Under the pieces are notes generated by a model that saw nothing but the letters and a program-made list of their open reading frames with translations, was not told where the DNA came from and searched no databases. From Lachnospiraceae bacterium (lineage in GTDB: Bacteria; Bacillota; Clostridia; Lachnospirales; Lachnospiraceae): a stretch of 64,000 bases of DNA. Positions 51,825 to 63,618 of the stretch are shown in pieces (positions within the stretch are counted from its first letter, which is position 1; each line of letters opens with the position of its first letter). A program made the translations under genes and the position numbers. The DNA lies in the NCBI GenBank assembly GCA_017432565.1, contig JAFRIW010000006.1, forward strand, positions 1 to 64,000, read 5' to 3'.

Positions 51825-52853
51825 TTACTCGGCTTCAAATGCTGCGTAATCATCCGGAACGGTGATGCCCAGTGCTTCACAGATGGTCGGATTGTACTCC
51901 TTGACCGGATCCGGATAGTACTCGATCGCCATGGTGGAGATGTCCTTGCCGTTCTCAAGGATCTCATAAGCCATCTCACCGGTGGTGTAGCCAAGGCCGT
52001 AGTAGTCGATGGAAAGTGTTGCGACGCCGCAGCCGCTCATCAGGCCTTCTTCACCGCAGACGATCGGAACGCCTGCAGGCTGTGCCACGTTGTTGATCGC
52101 CTCGGTGCAGGATGCAGCCGTGTTGTCGGTCGGGATGTAGAGGACTTCGTTGTTCGCGCAGGCCTCGCCCATGACACTGGCGATATCATTGGAATCTGCG
52201 AAGGTGTAGATGGTGACGGTCAGACCGGCATCCTGAAGATACTTCTCAACGGTATCTGCCTGATACTTGGAGTTCGGCTCTGCGGAGCAGTAGACGATAC
52301 CGACGGTCTTTGCATCCGGGAACAGCTCGGAGACCATTGCTGCCTGTGCATCCAGGGGAGCCAGATCGGAAGTTCCGGAAATATTTCCGCCGACAGTTCC
52401 GTCAAATCCATCGATGTCCAGCGCTACGCCGTACTCGGTGATAGCGGTTCCGAGAATCGGAATGGTATTGGTTGCCGCCGCTGCGGACTGCAGTGCGGGA
52501 GTCGCATTTGCAAGAATCAGGTCAACGTTCTCGGCAACCAGGTTGTTGCAGATGGTGGTTGCAGTTGCCGTATCACCTGCAGCATTCTGCTCATCGAAGG
52601 TGACGCGGTCGCCGAGCTTCTCGGTCAGAGCATCGCGGAATCCCTTGGTTGCAGCGTCCAGCGCCACATGCTGAACCAGCTGGCAGATACCGACGTTATA
52701 GGTCTTGCCCTCTTCGGCCGGAGCACTCTCATCAGCAGCCTCAGCTGCCGCATCCTCTGCAGGAGCTGCTGCCGGTCCTGCACCGGTGCTCGCGCAGGCT
52801 GTCATCGCCAGCATCACGCCGGTCATCAACAGAGCAATGGCTTTCTTTTTCAT
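51825..52853 (-). CDS. ABC transporter substrate-binding lipoprotein (PF04392 type)
   Basis: A 342-residue lipoprotein. The signal ends MLAMTACAST with Cys at residue 20, then an Ala/Glu/Pro linker to about residue 50. The domain begins TYNVGICQLVQHVALDAATKG, the usual start of the ABC_sub_bind family. Some relatives (TrpX) bind tryptophan or tyrosine, and the tryptophan operon starts 4 kb away, but no T-box precedes this gene, so the ligand remains open. AAGGAGG before the ATG. Confidence 0.9.
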   Translation of the reverse strand: MKKKAIALLMTGVMLAMTACASTGAGPAAAPAEDAAAEAADESAPAEEGKTYNVGICQLVQHVALDAATKGFRDALTEKLGDRVTFDEQNAAGDTATATTICNNLVAENVDLILANATPALQSAAAATNTIPILGTAITEYGVALDIDGFDGTVGGNISGTSDLAPLDAQAAMVSELFPDAKTVGIVYCSAEPNSKYQADTVEKYLQDAGLTVTIYTFADSNDIASVMGEACANNEVLYIPTDNTAASCTEAINNVAQPAGVPIVCGEEGLMSGCGVATLSIDYYGLGYTTGEMAYEILENGKDISTMAIEYYPDPVKEYNPTICEALGITVPDDYAAFEAE

Positions 52854-52970
52854 AACAAATCCTCCTTGATTTTGTGATCAATTCTTACATTGATCGGTTA
52901 TGGCCGCTGTCCGGTCAGGCTTTCTGTTTGGCACATAAAAGCTTTAAACCGTTAAAGCGGCGTCCCGACT

Positions 52971-52999
52971 ATTTTAGTGCTTTTTGAGGATGAAGTCAA
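52971..52999 (-). promoter_or_regulatory. Promoter of the PF04392-type ABC operon
   Basis: TTGACT (52999-52994), 17-bp spacer, TAAAAT (52976-52971). Leader about 110 bases. Confidence 0.75.
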
Positions 53000-53053
53000 C
53001 CATTACGTCCGTGATTATTGAACAAGATACGCGGGGATTTTCTGAATGCTCTC

Positions 53054-53818
53054 TTACAGAACACCTGCGGCGAAGAACGCGTCGATTCCGTCGGCAATGC
53101 CCTGAACGATCAGCTCCTGATAATCTTCGGAAGCCATCAGAAGATCTTCTTCAGGATTGGTCATGAAGCCCATTTCAATCAGCGTTGTCGGGACCATGGC
53201 CCAGTTATTGCCGGTCATGGTATCTGTCTCCCACACGCCGCGATTTTTTGCGCCGGTCACGCTGCAGTAGCTGCCCAGCACGCAGTCGGACAGCCGGCGG
53301 CTCTCCGGATACAGCTGCGGGCAGTAAGGTGAACGGGAAGTGGTACAGATGGTCATCGCGCCGCGGGCCGAGCGGCTCTCCGATCCGTCCGCGTGAACCC
53401 GGATAAATGCATCCGCCTGCGCATTGTTTGCAATCTGCGCCCGCTCGATACAGCTCAGTGACAGGTCATGCCGGTCACGGGTCAGGACGACTTTGTACCC
53501 TCTCCGCCTCAGTTCATTGGTCAGTTTAAAACAGATCAGCAGCGTCAGCTCATATTCCCTCATGCCGGAACTGACACCGCGCGTACCGGACGTGTCTTTC
53601 GCCTTCATCTCCTTAGATCCGGGTCCGACAGGCTCTGTCCCGCCGCTCATGACGGCCGTATGCCCCGGATCCAGCACGATGACAGCCCTGCTTTCAGAAT
53701 CCGGTGCGGCCTGAACACAGACAGCGCTGCCCAGCACACTGCATCCGAGCAGCATAACTGTAAGGCAGAATATGATCAGTCTTCTCAGGAATGAGCCCGT
53801 TGTTCTCCGGAAGATCAT
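53054..53818 (-). CDS. N-acetylmuramoyl-L-alanine amidase
   Basis: A 254-residue exported cell-wall hydrolase that cuts the amide between MurNAc and the peptide. The N-terminal signal-anchor LRRLIIFCLTVMLLGCSVLG ends near a Cys, so a lipoprotein is possible. Amidase_3 motifs: LDPGHTAV (zinc His), REYELTLLICFKL (zinc Glu), IRVHADGS (zinc His) and IEMGFMTN (catalytic Glu). No SPOR or wall-binding domain. AAAGGAT before the ATG. Single gene between two minus-strand units. Confidence 0.92.
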   Translation of the reverse strand: MIFRRTTGSFLRRLIIFCLTVMLLGCSVLGSAVCVQAAPDSESRAVIVLDPGHTAVMSGGTEPVGPGSKEMKAKDTSGTRGVSSGMREYELTLLICFKLTNELRRRGYKVVLTRDRHDLSLSCIERAQIANNAQADAFIRVHADGSESRSARGAMTICTTSRSPYCPQLYPESRRLSDCVLGSYCSVTGAKNRGVWETDTMTGNNWAMVPTTLIEMGFMTNPEEDLLMASEDYQELIVQGIADGIDAFFAAGVL

Positions 53819-53869
53819 AGCTTATCCTTTCTGTTCCCGGTCTGCGGTACAGTATCTATTGTAACACAG

Positions 53870-53907
53870 AAAAAAACCGCCGCCCGGGAAAATTCCCGGG
53901 CGGCGGT
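53870..53907 (-). terminator. Terminator of ppdK
   Basis: ACCGCCGCCCGGGAA/TTCCCGGGCGGCGGT, a 15-bp perfect stem (53907-53876) followed on the minus strand by seven T. Confidence 0.95.
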
Positions 53908-53943
53908 GCTTAGTGAATCAGATGCTGCTGCACTTTTTCAGCT

Positions 53944-56574
<2,631 letters not shown>

Positions 56575-56636
56575 TCTCTCTTCCTCTCTCCTTCCTGTTA
56601 GTCGGAAGCACTGCGCCCCCAAAAACACGAAAAAAC

Positions 56637-56699
56637 ATGCAGTGCATTAACTATATTATTATAACAATATAGTGGCGTCTCCGCTATCCCGCACTGCAT
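56637..56699 (-). promoter_or_regulatory. Nested inverted repeats around the ppdK promoter
   Basis: Outer arms ATGCAGTGC (56637-56645) and GCACTGCAT (56691-56699), inner arms ACTATATT (56650-56657) and AATATAGT (56666-56673). The TATAAT -10 box on the minus strand (56663-56658) sits in the inner centre. No good -35 is seen. This looks like an operator for a dimeric regulator or an activator-dependent promoter. Confidence 0.55.
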
Positions 56700-56771
56700 G
56701 TATACATGTATTCATTTCGAGTTGTTTCAGCCCTGTCCGCCGCCGGAAAGGGCTCTGCTATTGGCTCGCTC

Positions 56772-57551
56772 TCACCGCAGATCCCGCAGCGCATCCTTCA
56801 TCTGCCGGATGTATGCGCCCACGTGTTCCGGCGCATCCTTCCCGTACTGTTCGATAATCCGGATGATTGCACTGCCCACGATCGCCCCGTCGGAGGCCTG
56901 CGCCATTTTTGCGGCCTGTTCGGGCGTGGAGATGCCGAAGCCGACTGCGCAGGGAACGTCCGTGTTTTCCCGGACAATTTTCACCATGGCGCCGATGTCC
57001 GTGGTAATGGTACTGCGCACGCCCGTCACACCCAGGCTCGAAACCAGGTAGATGAAGCCGGAGGCCTCACGGGCAATCATTGCGATCCGGTTTTCCGAGG
57101 TCGGTGCAATCATGGAGATCAGGTCCAGATCATTGTCCTGACATGCCCGGTCAAAATCTGACTTCTCTTCAAAGGGTACGTCGGGCAGAATGAGTCCGTC
57201 TATTCCCACCGCGTGTGCGCGCTGACAGAAGCGCTCCGCACCATAGGAGTAAACAACATTCGCGTAAGTCATGAAAACCATGGGAATAGTCACATTCTGC
57301 CTGATTTGACCGACCAGGTCAAAGATCTTGTCAGTGGTTGCGCCGCCGGTCAGTGCGCGCAGATTGGCTCCCTGAATGACCGGGCCCTCCGCGGTCGGGT
57401 CGGAGAAGGGAATGCCCAGCTCGATGAGGTCTGCGCCGTTCGCTGCGGCAGCTTCCACGATCCGCTTTGTTGTCTCCAGATCGGGATCGCCGCAGGTGAT
57501 GAACGGGATAAACGCTTTTCCGTTTGTGAAAGCTTCTCTGATTCTGCTCAT
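56772..57551 (-). CDS. trpA: Tryptophan synthase alpha chain
   Basis: Cleaves indole-3-glycerol phosphate to indole and glyceraldehyde 3-phosphate; works as alpha2beta2 with TrpB. 259 residues. The catalytic Glu44 is in [11 protein letters not shown]; the position of the second acid in E. coli (Asp60) is Glu55 here, a conservative change. The start overlaps the trpB stop by four bases. Last gene of the operon; no clear terminator before the ppdK promoter region. Confidence 0.96.
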   Translation of the reverse strand: MSRIREAFTNGKAFIPFITCGDPDLETTKRIVEAAAANGADLIELGIPFSDPTAEGPVIQGANLRALTGGATTDKIFDLVGQIRQNVTIPMVFMTYANVVYSYGAERFCQRAHAVGIDGLILPDVPFEEKSDFDRACQDNDLDLISMIAPTSENRIAMIAREASGFIYLVSSLGVTGVRSTITTDIGAMVKIVRENTDVPCAVGFGISTPEQAAKMAQASDGAIVGSAIIRIIEQYGKDAPEHVGAYIRQMKDALRDLR

Positions 57552-58738
57552 TCCGAAATGTCCTCCCCTCTGTAGCGCGCGATGGCTGCGCAGTCCTTGT
57601 CACCCCGTCCGGAGATTGTGATGACAAGCGTTTTGTCCGGGCCGAGCTCTTTCGCCAGCTTCATGGCGTAAGAGACGGCATGGGCGGATTCGATCGCGGG
57701 AATGATGCCCTCGGTCCGGCTCAGATATTCGAAAGCCTCCACGGCTTCTTCGTCTGTCACCGGGACGTACTCGGCCCGGCCCAGGTCGTGCAGATATGCA
57801 TGTTCGGGGCCGATTCCCGGGTAGTCGAGGCCGGCGGAGATGGAATAGACAGGTGCAATCTGTCCGTATTCATCCTGACAGAAGTAGGATTTCATCCCGT
57901 GGAAAATGCCGAGAGACCCGGTCGCGATGGTCGCCGCCGTCTCCTTCGTACTGACGCCGCGTCCGGCCGCCTCGCAGCCGATCAGGCGCACGTTCTCATC
58001 CTCAATAAAATGATAGAAGCTGCCGATGGCGTTGCTGCCGCCGCCGACACAGGCCAGGACCGCGTCCGGAAGCCTGCCTTCCTTCTCCTGCATCTGCTCT
58101 TTGATTTCCCGGGAAATGACGGCCTGGAAATCGCGTACGATGGTCGGGAAGGGATGCGGTCCCATCACGGAGCCGAGGCAGTAATGTGTGTCGCTGATCC
58201 GGCTTGTCCACTCGCGGAAGGCCTCCGAGACAGCGTCCTTCAAGGTCGCTGTGCCGGTGGTCACCGGAATGACCGTCGCGCCGAGCAGGCGCATGCGGTA
58301 AACGTTCAGTGCCTGCCGCTTCGTATCCTCTTCTCCCATGAAGACGACACATTCCATGCCCATCAGTGCCGCGGCGGTGGCCGTCGCCACACCGTGCTGG
58401 CCGGCGCCTGTCTCGGCGATCAGACGGGTTTTGCCCATTTTTTTTGCGAGAAGTGCCTGCCCGAGCACATTGTTGATCTTGTGTGCGCCCGTGTGATTCA
58501 GGTCCTCGCGCTTTAAGTAAATCTTCGCACCGCCCAGATCTTCGGTCATCTTCCGCGCGAAGTACAGGCGGCTCGGCCGGCCCGCGTACTCATTCAGGAG
58601 AGTCTGCAGCTCGCGGTTGAAATCCGGGTCGTCCTTATAGTGATTGTAGGCTTCCTCCAGCTCAATGACCGCGTTCATCAGCGTCTCCGGAATGTACTGT
58701 CCGCCGTGAATGCCGAATCTTCCTCTCGAATTTGTCAT
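57548..58738 (-). CDS. trpB: Tryptophan synthase beta chain
   Basis: PLP enzyme that joins indole and serine to make tryptophan. 396 residues. PLP Lys87 in [10 protein letters not shown]; phosphate loop GGGSNAIG; catalytic Glu in ETGAGQHG. Opens [15 protein letters not shown]. Overlaps trpA by four bases and follows trpF by three. TrpB1-type, as found with trpA. Confidence 0.97.
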   Translation of the reverse strand: MTNSRGRFGIHGGQYIPETLMNAVIELEEAYNHYKDDPDFNRELQTLLNEYAGRPSRLYFARKMTEDLGGAKIYLKREDLNHTGAHKINNVLGQALLAKKMGKTRLIAETGAGQHGVATATAAALMGMECVVFMGEEDTKRQALNVYRMRLLGATVIPVTTGTATLKDAVSEAFREWTSRISDTHYCLGSVMGPHPFPTIVRDFQAVISREIKEQMQEKEGRLPDAVLACVGGGSNAIGSFYHFIEDENVRLIGCEAAGRGVSTKETAATIATGSLGIFHGMKSYFCQDEYGQIAPVYSISAGLDYPGIGPEHAYLHDLGRAEYVPVTDEEAVEAFEYLSRTEGIIPAIESAHAVSYAMKLAKELGPDKTLVITISGRGDKDCAAIARYRGEDISE

Positions 58739-58741
58739 CTC

Positions 58742-59413
58742 TTATACCTCTTTCCTATCACCGGCGCGGTCTTTGCCGCTGATACCGGCCTGTACTGCTT
58801 CCACAAACCGCCGCATCTTCTCCGGATCCTTGTATCCGTCCGTCTCAACGCCGGAGCTGACGTCCACGCCGCAGAGCATCGGGCCTGCTGCCCGGATGGC
58901 CTCCCGCACATTGTCCGGATCCAGCCCCCCGGCGAGAATAAACGGCCTCTTCATTCCCTGCAGAAGGCTCCAGTCAAAGCGGTCCCCGGTCCCGCCGGCG
59001 CCGTGATCGAGCAAAATCCGGTCCGCCGGGGAATTGTTTGCTTCCTCTATGTCCTGTGCCGTCTCGATGCGGTAAGCCCGGATGACGGGCCTGTCCGTCA
59101 TCGCCTTCAGCGCGAGGATTTCCCGGCTGATCTTGTCTGCTTTATCTCCGGTCCGGTCGGAAAAGCCGTGCAGCTGGGCAAAATCAATCACGCCTGCCCC
59201 AAGGAGCGCCGCGATGTTCTCCGGCTTTTCATCGGTAAAGACACCTGCCGTCCGTATTCCCGGCGACAGCATTTCCCTGAGCTTTTCCGCCTGCTCCGGC
59301 GGCACATATCGCGGGCTTTTCCGTGCGAAGACAAAACCGACGAGATCCGGCCGGACTTCGTTGGCCGCTTCGATGTCCGCCTCCCGGCGCAATCCGCAGA
59401 TCTTAATAATCAT
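58742..59413 (-). CDS. trpF: Phosphoribosylanthranilate isomerase
   Basis: Third step from anthranilate, an Amadori rearrangement. 223 residues, TIM barrel, with catalytic Cys in IKICGLRR at the N terminus and Asp in LLDHGAGGTGDRFDW. The start at 59413 follows AGGAGAG and overlaps the trpC end by 11 bases; a start 10 codons upstream is less likely. Separate from trpC, unlike the fused enterobacterial enzyme. Confidence 0.95.
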   Translation of the reverse strand: MIIKICGLRREADIEAANEVRPDLVGFVFARKSPRYVPPEQAEKLREMLSPGIRTAGVFTDEKPENIAALLGAGVIDFAQLHGFSDRTGDKADKISREILALKAMTDRPVIRAYRIETAQDIEEANNSPADRILLDHGAGGTGDRFDWSLLQGMKRPFILAGGLDPDNVREAIRAAGPMLCGVDVSSGVETDGYKDPEKMRRFVEAVQAGISGKDRAGDRKEV

Positions 59414-60236
59414 GCAGCACTCTCCTGAAGTTCTCCATTGCATAATGTCTGTCCGGTGCCCGCATCAGAGACTCTCCCACCAGCAGTGCGTCCGCACCGC
59501 ACTCACGGGCTCTTCTCGCATCCTCTGCGGTGTCGATCCCGCTCTCGACGACATACAGAATATCTTCAGGGACAAAGGATCTGAGCCGCTCGGCAGTAGA
59601 CAGATCCGTTCTGAATGTTTCCAGATTCCGGTTGTTCACGCCGATGACGCGCGCGCCCGCACGGATCGCGGACCGGATCTGCTGCTCGTCATGCGTCTCC
59701 ACCAGAGAGCTCATACCCAGTTCATTCGCGATGCCCAAATACTGTGCAATTTCCTCTTCAGAGAGGATCGAGCAGATCAGAAGAACCGCCTCTGCGCCGA
59801 ATGCTTTGGCCTCATAGACCATGTAGGGATCGACAATGAAATCCTTGCGCAGACAGGGGATCGAAACCGTGTCCGCAATCTCCTGCAGATACCGGATGTC
59901 ACCGTGAAACCATTTCGGCTCCGTCAGCACGGAGATACAGTCCGCTCCGGATCTCTCATATTCCTGTGCGATTTCAAGATACGGAAACAGGGGGGAGATC
60001 ATACCCTTGGACGGGGACGCCTTTTTGCACTCACAGATCATGCGCACACCGGGCTTCTTCAATGCCTCCTCAAACCGGAAGTCCGTCTTTCCCGCAGCCC
60101 GGTCCTGCTCAGCCCGCGCCTCGGCACGTTCCTTCATTTCCCCGAGCGAAATCTGGCTGATGGAAATCCGGGTCCGCTCTCTGGCGTGCTCCGACAGCTG
60201 CTTTAAGATATTCTCTCTGGATTCACGTTCTTTCAT
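59403..60236 (-). CDS. trpC: Indole-3-glycerol phosphate synthase
   Basis: Ring-closing step that makes indole-3-glycerol phosphate. 277 residues, TIM barrel. Catalytic Lys and Glu in ICECKKASPSKG, and VIGVNNRNLETF with VVESGIDTAEDA later. About 60 bp after trpD. The N-terminal Glu/Arg-rich helix is typical. Confidence 0.96.
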   Translation of the reverse strand: MKERESRENILKQLSEHARERTRISISQISLGEMKERAEARAEQDRAAGKTDFRFEEALKKPGVRMICECKKASPSKGMISPLFPYLEIAQEYERSGADCISVLTEPKWFHGDIRYLQEIADTVSIPCLRKDFIVDPYMVYEAKAFGAEAVLLICSILSEEEIAQYLGIANELGMSSLVETHDEQQIRSAIRAGARVIGVNNRNLETFRTDLSTAERLRSFVPEDILYVVESGIDTAEDARRARECGADALLVGESLMRAPDRHYAMENFRRVLHDY

Positions 60237-60298
60237 TTCTTTTCTCCCTGAATTCCGGACGATGAGAATGATCCTGATTTCTCACGCCCTGTAATATT

Positions 60299-61321
60299 TC
60301 AGCCGCAGTTTGACAGCTCGGCCAGCTGCTCCAGTTTGGCGAGGGCCGCGCCGCTTCCGATCAGCTCGGCGGCTTTTTTCACGCCTTCCTCCATATTCTG
60401 CGCCTGACCGCCCAGATAGATGGCAGCGCCGGCGTTAAGCAGGACGGTATCCCGCTTGGCACCTCTCAGTTCACCGGCCAGAATCGCGCGCGTTGTGGCG
60501 GCGTTCTCCTGCGGCGTTCCGCCCACGAGGTCCGCTTTGCTGCAGCGCTCAAAACCGAACTGCTCCGGTGTGATGGTGTAACTCTTGTACCATCCGTCCT
60601 TCAGCTCGCAGATCCGGGTCGGCGCGCTGGCGCTGATTTCATCCAGCTTGTCGGTCGAATAGACCACCATGCCGTGCTTTACGCCCAGTGAGCTGAGAAC
60701 CTTCGCCAGCGTTTCCACCAGGTACTCGTCGTAGACGCCCAGCAGCATGTAAGTCGGGCGCGCCGGATTGGTCAGCGGTCCCAGAATGTTGAAGACTGTG
60801 CGCACACCGAGCTCTTTGCGGATCGCACCGACATACTTCATGGATGTATGGTATTTCTGCGCGAAGAAGAAGCACATTCCGGGATTTTTCAGGAGCTCAA
60901 CGCACTTCTCCGGCTCCTGCTGAATGTTCACGCCCAGCGCCTCCAGGCAGTCCGCTGTTCCGGACAGAGAAGATGCCGCGCGGTTGCCGTGTTTTGCCAC
61001 CTTAATTCCTGCTGCCGCTATGATAAATGCAGCCGTTGTGGAAATATTGAAGCTGTGCGCGTGATCTCCGCCGGTTCCGACGATTTCCAGAACGCCTTCC
61101 TGATAAGGAATCTTCAGCGCGTGTTCCCGCATGGCCTCCGCACAGCCGGAGATCTCGTCGATCGTCTCCGCGCGGGCGCTCTTGGTGGACATCGCAGCCA
61201 GAAATGCTGCGTTCTGGGTCTGAGAAGTCTCACCGTTCATGATTTCATTCATAACCTGATAAGCTTCATCATAAGTCAGGTCCATCTTGTTCACAAGTTT
61301 TACAATCGCCTCTTTAATCAT
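60299..61321 (-). CDS. trpD: Anthranilate phosphoribosyltransferase
   Basis: Transfers phosphoribosyl to anthranilate. 340 residues. PRPP loop [14 protein letters not shown] near residue 79, then [21 protein letters not shown]. Start at 61321 ([10 protein letters not shown]) after GGGGAGGAG; longer in-frame starts run into the T-box terminator. First gene of the operon: trpE and trpG, which would make anthranilate, are not upstream. Confidence 0.95.
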   Translation of the reverse strand: MIKEAIVKLVNKMDLTYDEAYQVMNEIMNGETSQTQNAAFLAAMSTKSARAETIDEISGCAEAMREHALKIPYQEGVLEIVGTGGDHAHSFNISTTAAFIIAAAGIKVAKHGNRAASSLSGTADCLEALGVNIQQEPEKCVELLKNPGMCFFFAQKYHTSMKYVGAIRKELGVRTVFNILGPLTNPARPTYMLLGVYDEYLVETLAKVLSSLGVKHGMVVYSTDKLDEISASAPTRICELKDGWYKSYTITPEQFGFERCSKADLVGGTPQENAATTRAILAGELRGAKRDTVLLNAGAAIYLGGQAQNMEEGVKKAAELIGSGAALAKLEQLAELSNCG

Positions 61322-61355
61322 AATGCACTCCTCCCCGGAATCTGTCTGCCGGCAT

Positions 61356-61655
61356 AAAGAAACCCCGGCAGAACGACAATTGTTCTGCCGGGGACGAATA
61401 ACGATAACATTATCCGCGGTGCCACCCCGCTTCATACAGGAATCCCTGTACACAACTCATCAAGGTACCAGCATACCTCTGATCACTGACGCAGATCCTC
61501 GCGTCGCAGAATACTCGGAATCCGGACCGGAAACCTTTCCCTGCGCCCTCAGCGGCCCATTTGATAAGGAGTCATCCGCCTGATCTCAGCAGCCAGGCTC
61601 TCTGTAGGATCTTTTCTTACCTTTATCCCCGCTTCATCGGTTTAAAGTGCTATTT
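61356..61655 (-). promoter_or_regulatory. Tryptophan T-box leader
   Basis: On the minus strand: the AGAGAGCCTGGCTGCTGAGA stem I segment (near 61604), a candidate TGG specifier in AAATGGGCC (near 61560), the T-box proper GGGGTGGCACCGCG (61428-61415), and a terminator with CCCCGGCAGAAC/GTTCTGCCGGGG arms and a T-rich tail (61393-61356). Uncharged tRNA-Trp should let transcription pass into trpDCFBA. TGG as specifier is read by eye and fits the operon. Confidence 0.9.
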
Positions 61656-61670
61656 AGTTGAATTGTGCAC

Positions 61671-61699
61671 AGCTTATCACTGTGACGTGCCGCTGTCAA
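61671..61699 (-). promoter_or_regulatory. Promoter of the trp operon
   Basis: TTGACA (61699-61694), 17-bp spacer, TAAGCT (61676-61671). Consensus -35 with a weaker -10, just before the T-box. Confidence 0.6.
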
Positions 61700-61820
61700 G
61701 CTTAAAATATGTCTCCGCTTTTTTACTTTCGTTTTACCGTTGACCTCTATCTTGGTTTTCAGCAAAGCAAAATCAGACAAAAACAAATTGAAAATGCATA
61801 TTGAAAGGGAGGCACAAGCC

Positions 61821-62924
61821 ATGAATACACAGAAAACTCTAAATACACAGAACACCGGAAACACACTCTATCTTCTCACCGGCGCGGCCGGGTTCCTCGG
61901 CAGCAACATCTGCGCACAGCTCTTGGAGCGCGGTGATCACGTCCGCGCCTTCGTGCTGAAGGGCGACCCCGCCATCCGCTATATTCCCCAGGGCGTCGAG
62001 CTCTTCGAAGGCGACCTGTGCAGCGCAGAAGACTGTATGAACTTCTTCGATCTGTCGAACGATCCTTGCTATACCGGCTCCGTCTGCATCCACTGCGCCA
62101 GCATGGTGACCGTCAATCCGGACTACAATGAAAAGCTGATTGCCGTCAACGTCGGCGGGACCGAAAACATCATCGCCGCGGCGCAGGCCCATCCCGAGTG
62201 CAGAAAACTCGTCTATGTTTCCAGCACCGGCGCGATCCCGGAGCTGCCCAAGGGCCAGACCATCCGCGAGGTGGATCAGTTCGTTCCTTACGACGATGAC
62301 CGCGTCGTCGGCTGGTACAGCCGCAGCAAAGCCATGGCCACACAGAAGGTCCTCGACGCGGCTCAATCCGGCCTGAACGCCTGCGTCGTCCATCCCAGCG
62401 GCATCCTCGGCCCGAACGATCACGCCATCAGCGAGACCACAGGGACAGTGATCAAAATCATGAATGGCGAGATGCCTGTCGGCATGGCCGGAAGCTTCAA
62501 TCTCTGTGACGTCCGCGACCTCGCCGCCGGCACCATTGCCGCTGCCGATAAAGGAAAAAAGGGCGAGTGCTACATCCTCGGAAATAAAGAAGTCACGCTG
62601 AAGGAAGTCGCTCAGATGCTCCATGACGCCTGCGGATGCAAGAAGCCTCTCTTCTATGTCCCGATCAAAGCTGCCTATGCTCTGGCCGCACAGATGGAGA
62701 AGAAAGCTGCCCGGACCGGAAAGAAACCGATGATGACAAATTTTGCCGTCTACAATCTTGACCGCAACAATCACTTCGATTATTCCAAGGCTGAGCGCGA
62801 ACTGGGCTATCACACCCGCCCCTATGCGGAAACCCTGCGCGATGAGGCGCTCTGGCTGGTCGCCGAGGGAAAAATCAAAGGCAGCCTGAAGGTCCGTCCT
62901 GCCGCCGCTGCTGCTGTGGTATAA
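61821..62924 (+). CDS. NAD-dependent epimerase/dehydratase (extended SDR)
   Basis: A 367-residue Rossmann-fold enzyme. Nucleotide motif LLTGAAGFLGSN near residue 20, and catalytic YSRSK near 175 preceded by VSSTGAIPE. Similar to dihydroflavonol-reductase/3-beta-HSD-like bacterial proteins that act on many substrates; the true one is unknown. ATG at 61821 follows GGGAGG; an earlier in-frame ATG at 61740 lacks a ribosome site. The following response regulator starts 7 bases after its stop. Confidence 0.85.
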   Translation: MNTQKTLNTQNTGNTLYLLTGAAGFLGSNICAQLLERGDHVRAFVLKGDPAIRYIPQGVELFEGDLCSAEDCMNFFDLSNDPCYTGSVCIHCASMVTVNPDYNEKLIAVNVGGTENIIAAAQAHPECRKLVYVSSTGAIPELPKGQTIREVDQFVPYDDDRVVGWYSRSKAMATQKVLDAAQSGLNACVVHPSGILGPNDHAISETTGTVIKIMNGEMPVGMAGSFNLCDVRDLAAGTIAAADKGKKGECYILGNKEVTLKEVAQMLHDACGCKKPLFYVPIKAAYALAAQMEKKAARTGKKPMMTNFAVYNLDRNNHFDYSKAERELGYHTRPYAETLRDEALWLVAEGKIKGSLKVRPAAAAAVV

Positions 62925-62931
62925 TTTCTCC

Positions 62932-63606
62932 ATGCTGACCATATTACTTGTAGAAGACGAAAAACCGATCCGAGTGCTTACCAGAGCCAGACTCCGGGAC
63001 CAATATGAGGTCCTGGAGGCGGCTGACGGCGAAGCTGCCCTGGAAATTCTGGAGCACCGGCATGCCGACCTTCTGATCGTCGACATCATGATGCCGCGGA
63101 TGGACGGTTATGAGTTCGTCCGCGCTCTCCGGGAGAGCGGCGACAACACCCCCGTGATCATGCTGACGGCCATGAATACTTTTGATCATAAGAAAAAAGG
63201 CTTCGCCCTCGGCATCGACGACTACCTCACCAAACCCATCAACTACGAAGAGCTGAACTGGCATATCGAAGCCATTCTGCGCCGCTCCCGTATCCGCAGT
63301 GAAAAAGAAATCCGGATCGGAAGCCTTGTGCTTTCGGAGGAATCCATGAGCGCCGTCTGGGACGGCGGAAGAGCCGAGCTGACCGAAAAAGAATTCGGTC
63401 TGCTTCACAAGCTCCTCTCCTACCCCGGCACCATCTTCACCAAGCAGCAGCTCATGGATGAAATCTGGGGCTACGATTCCGAGTCCGATTACAACACAAT
63501 CAAGACCTACGTCAACCGACTGCGCAACAAGCTGGAAGGCTGCGATGCTTTTGAAATCATCGCCTGCCGCGGCGTGGGCTACAAGGCAGTCCTCAGGGAA
63601 AACTGA
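62932..63606 (+). CDS. OmpR/PhoB-type response regulator
   Basis: A 224-residue regulator. Receiver: VEDEKPIRV, Asp51 in LIVDIMMPRMDGYE, then a conserved Lys in YLTKPI. The C-terminal winged helix starts near residue 125 with ELTEKEFGLLHKLLSYPG and ends VRGVGYKA-like (CRGVGYKAVL). No separate promoter; it lies 7 bp after the SDR and 12 bp before the kinase, so the three may be one transcript. Confidence 0.94.
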   Translation: MLTILLVEDEKPIRVLTRARLRDQYEVLEAADGEAALEILEHRHADLLIVDIMMPRMDGYEFVRALRESGDNTPVIMLTAMNTFDHKKKGFALGIDDYLTKPINYEELNWHIEAILRRSRIRSEKEIRIGSLVLSEESMSAVWDGGRAELTEKEFGLLHKLLSYPGTIFTKQQLMDEIWGYDSESDYNTIKTYVNRLRNKLEGCDAFEIIACRGVGYKAVLREN

Positions 63607-63618
63607 ACGGAGAAATAA

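Noticed and set aside
52854..53050. T-box before the PF04392 binding protein
   Set aside because: No TGGCACCGCG-type element or terminator pair; only a good promoter is present.
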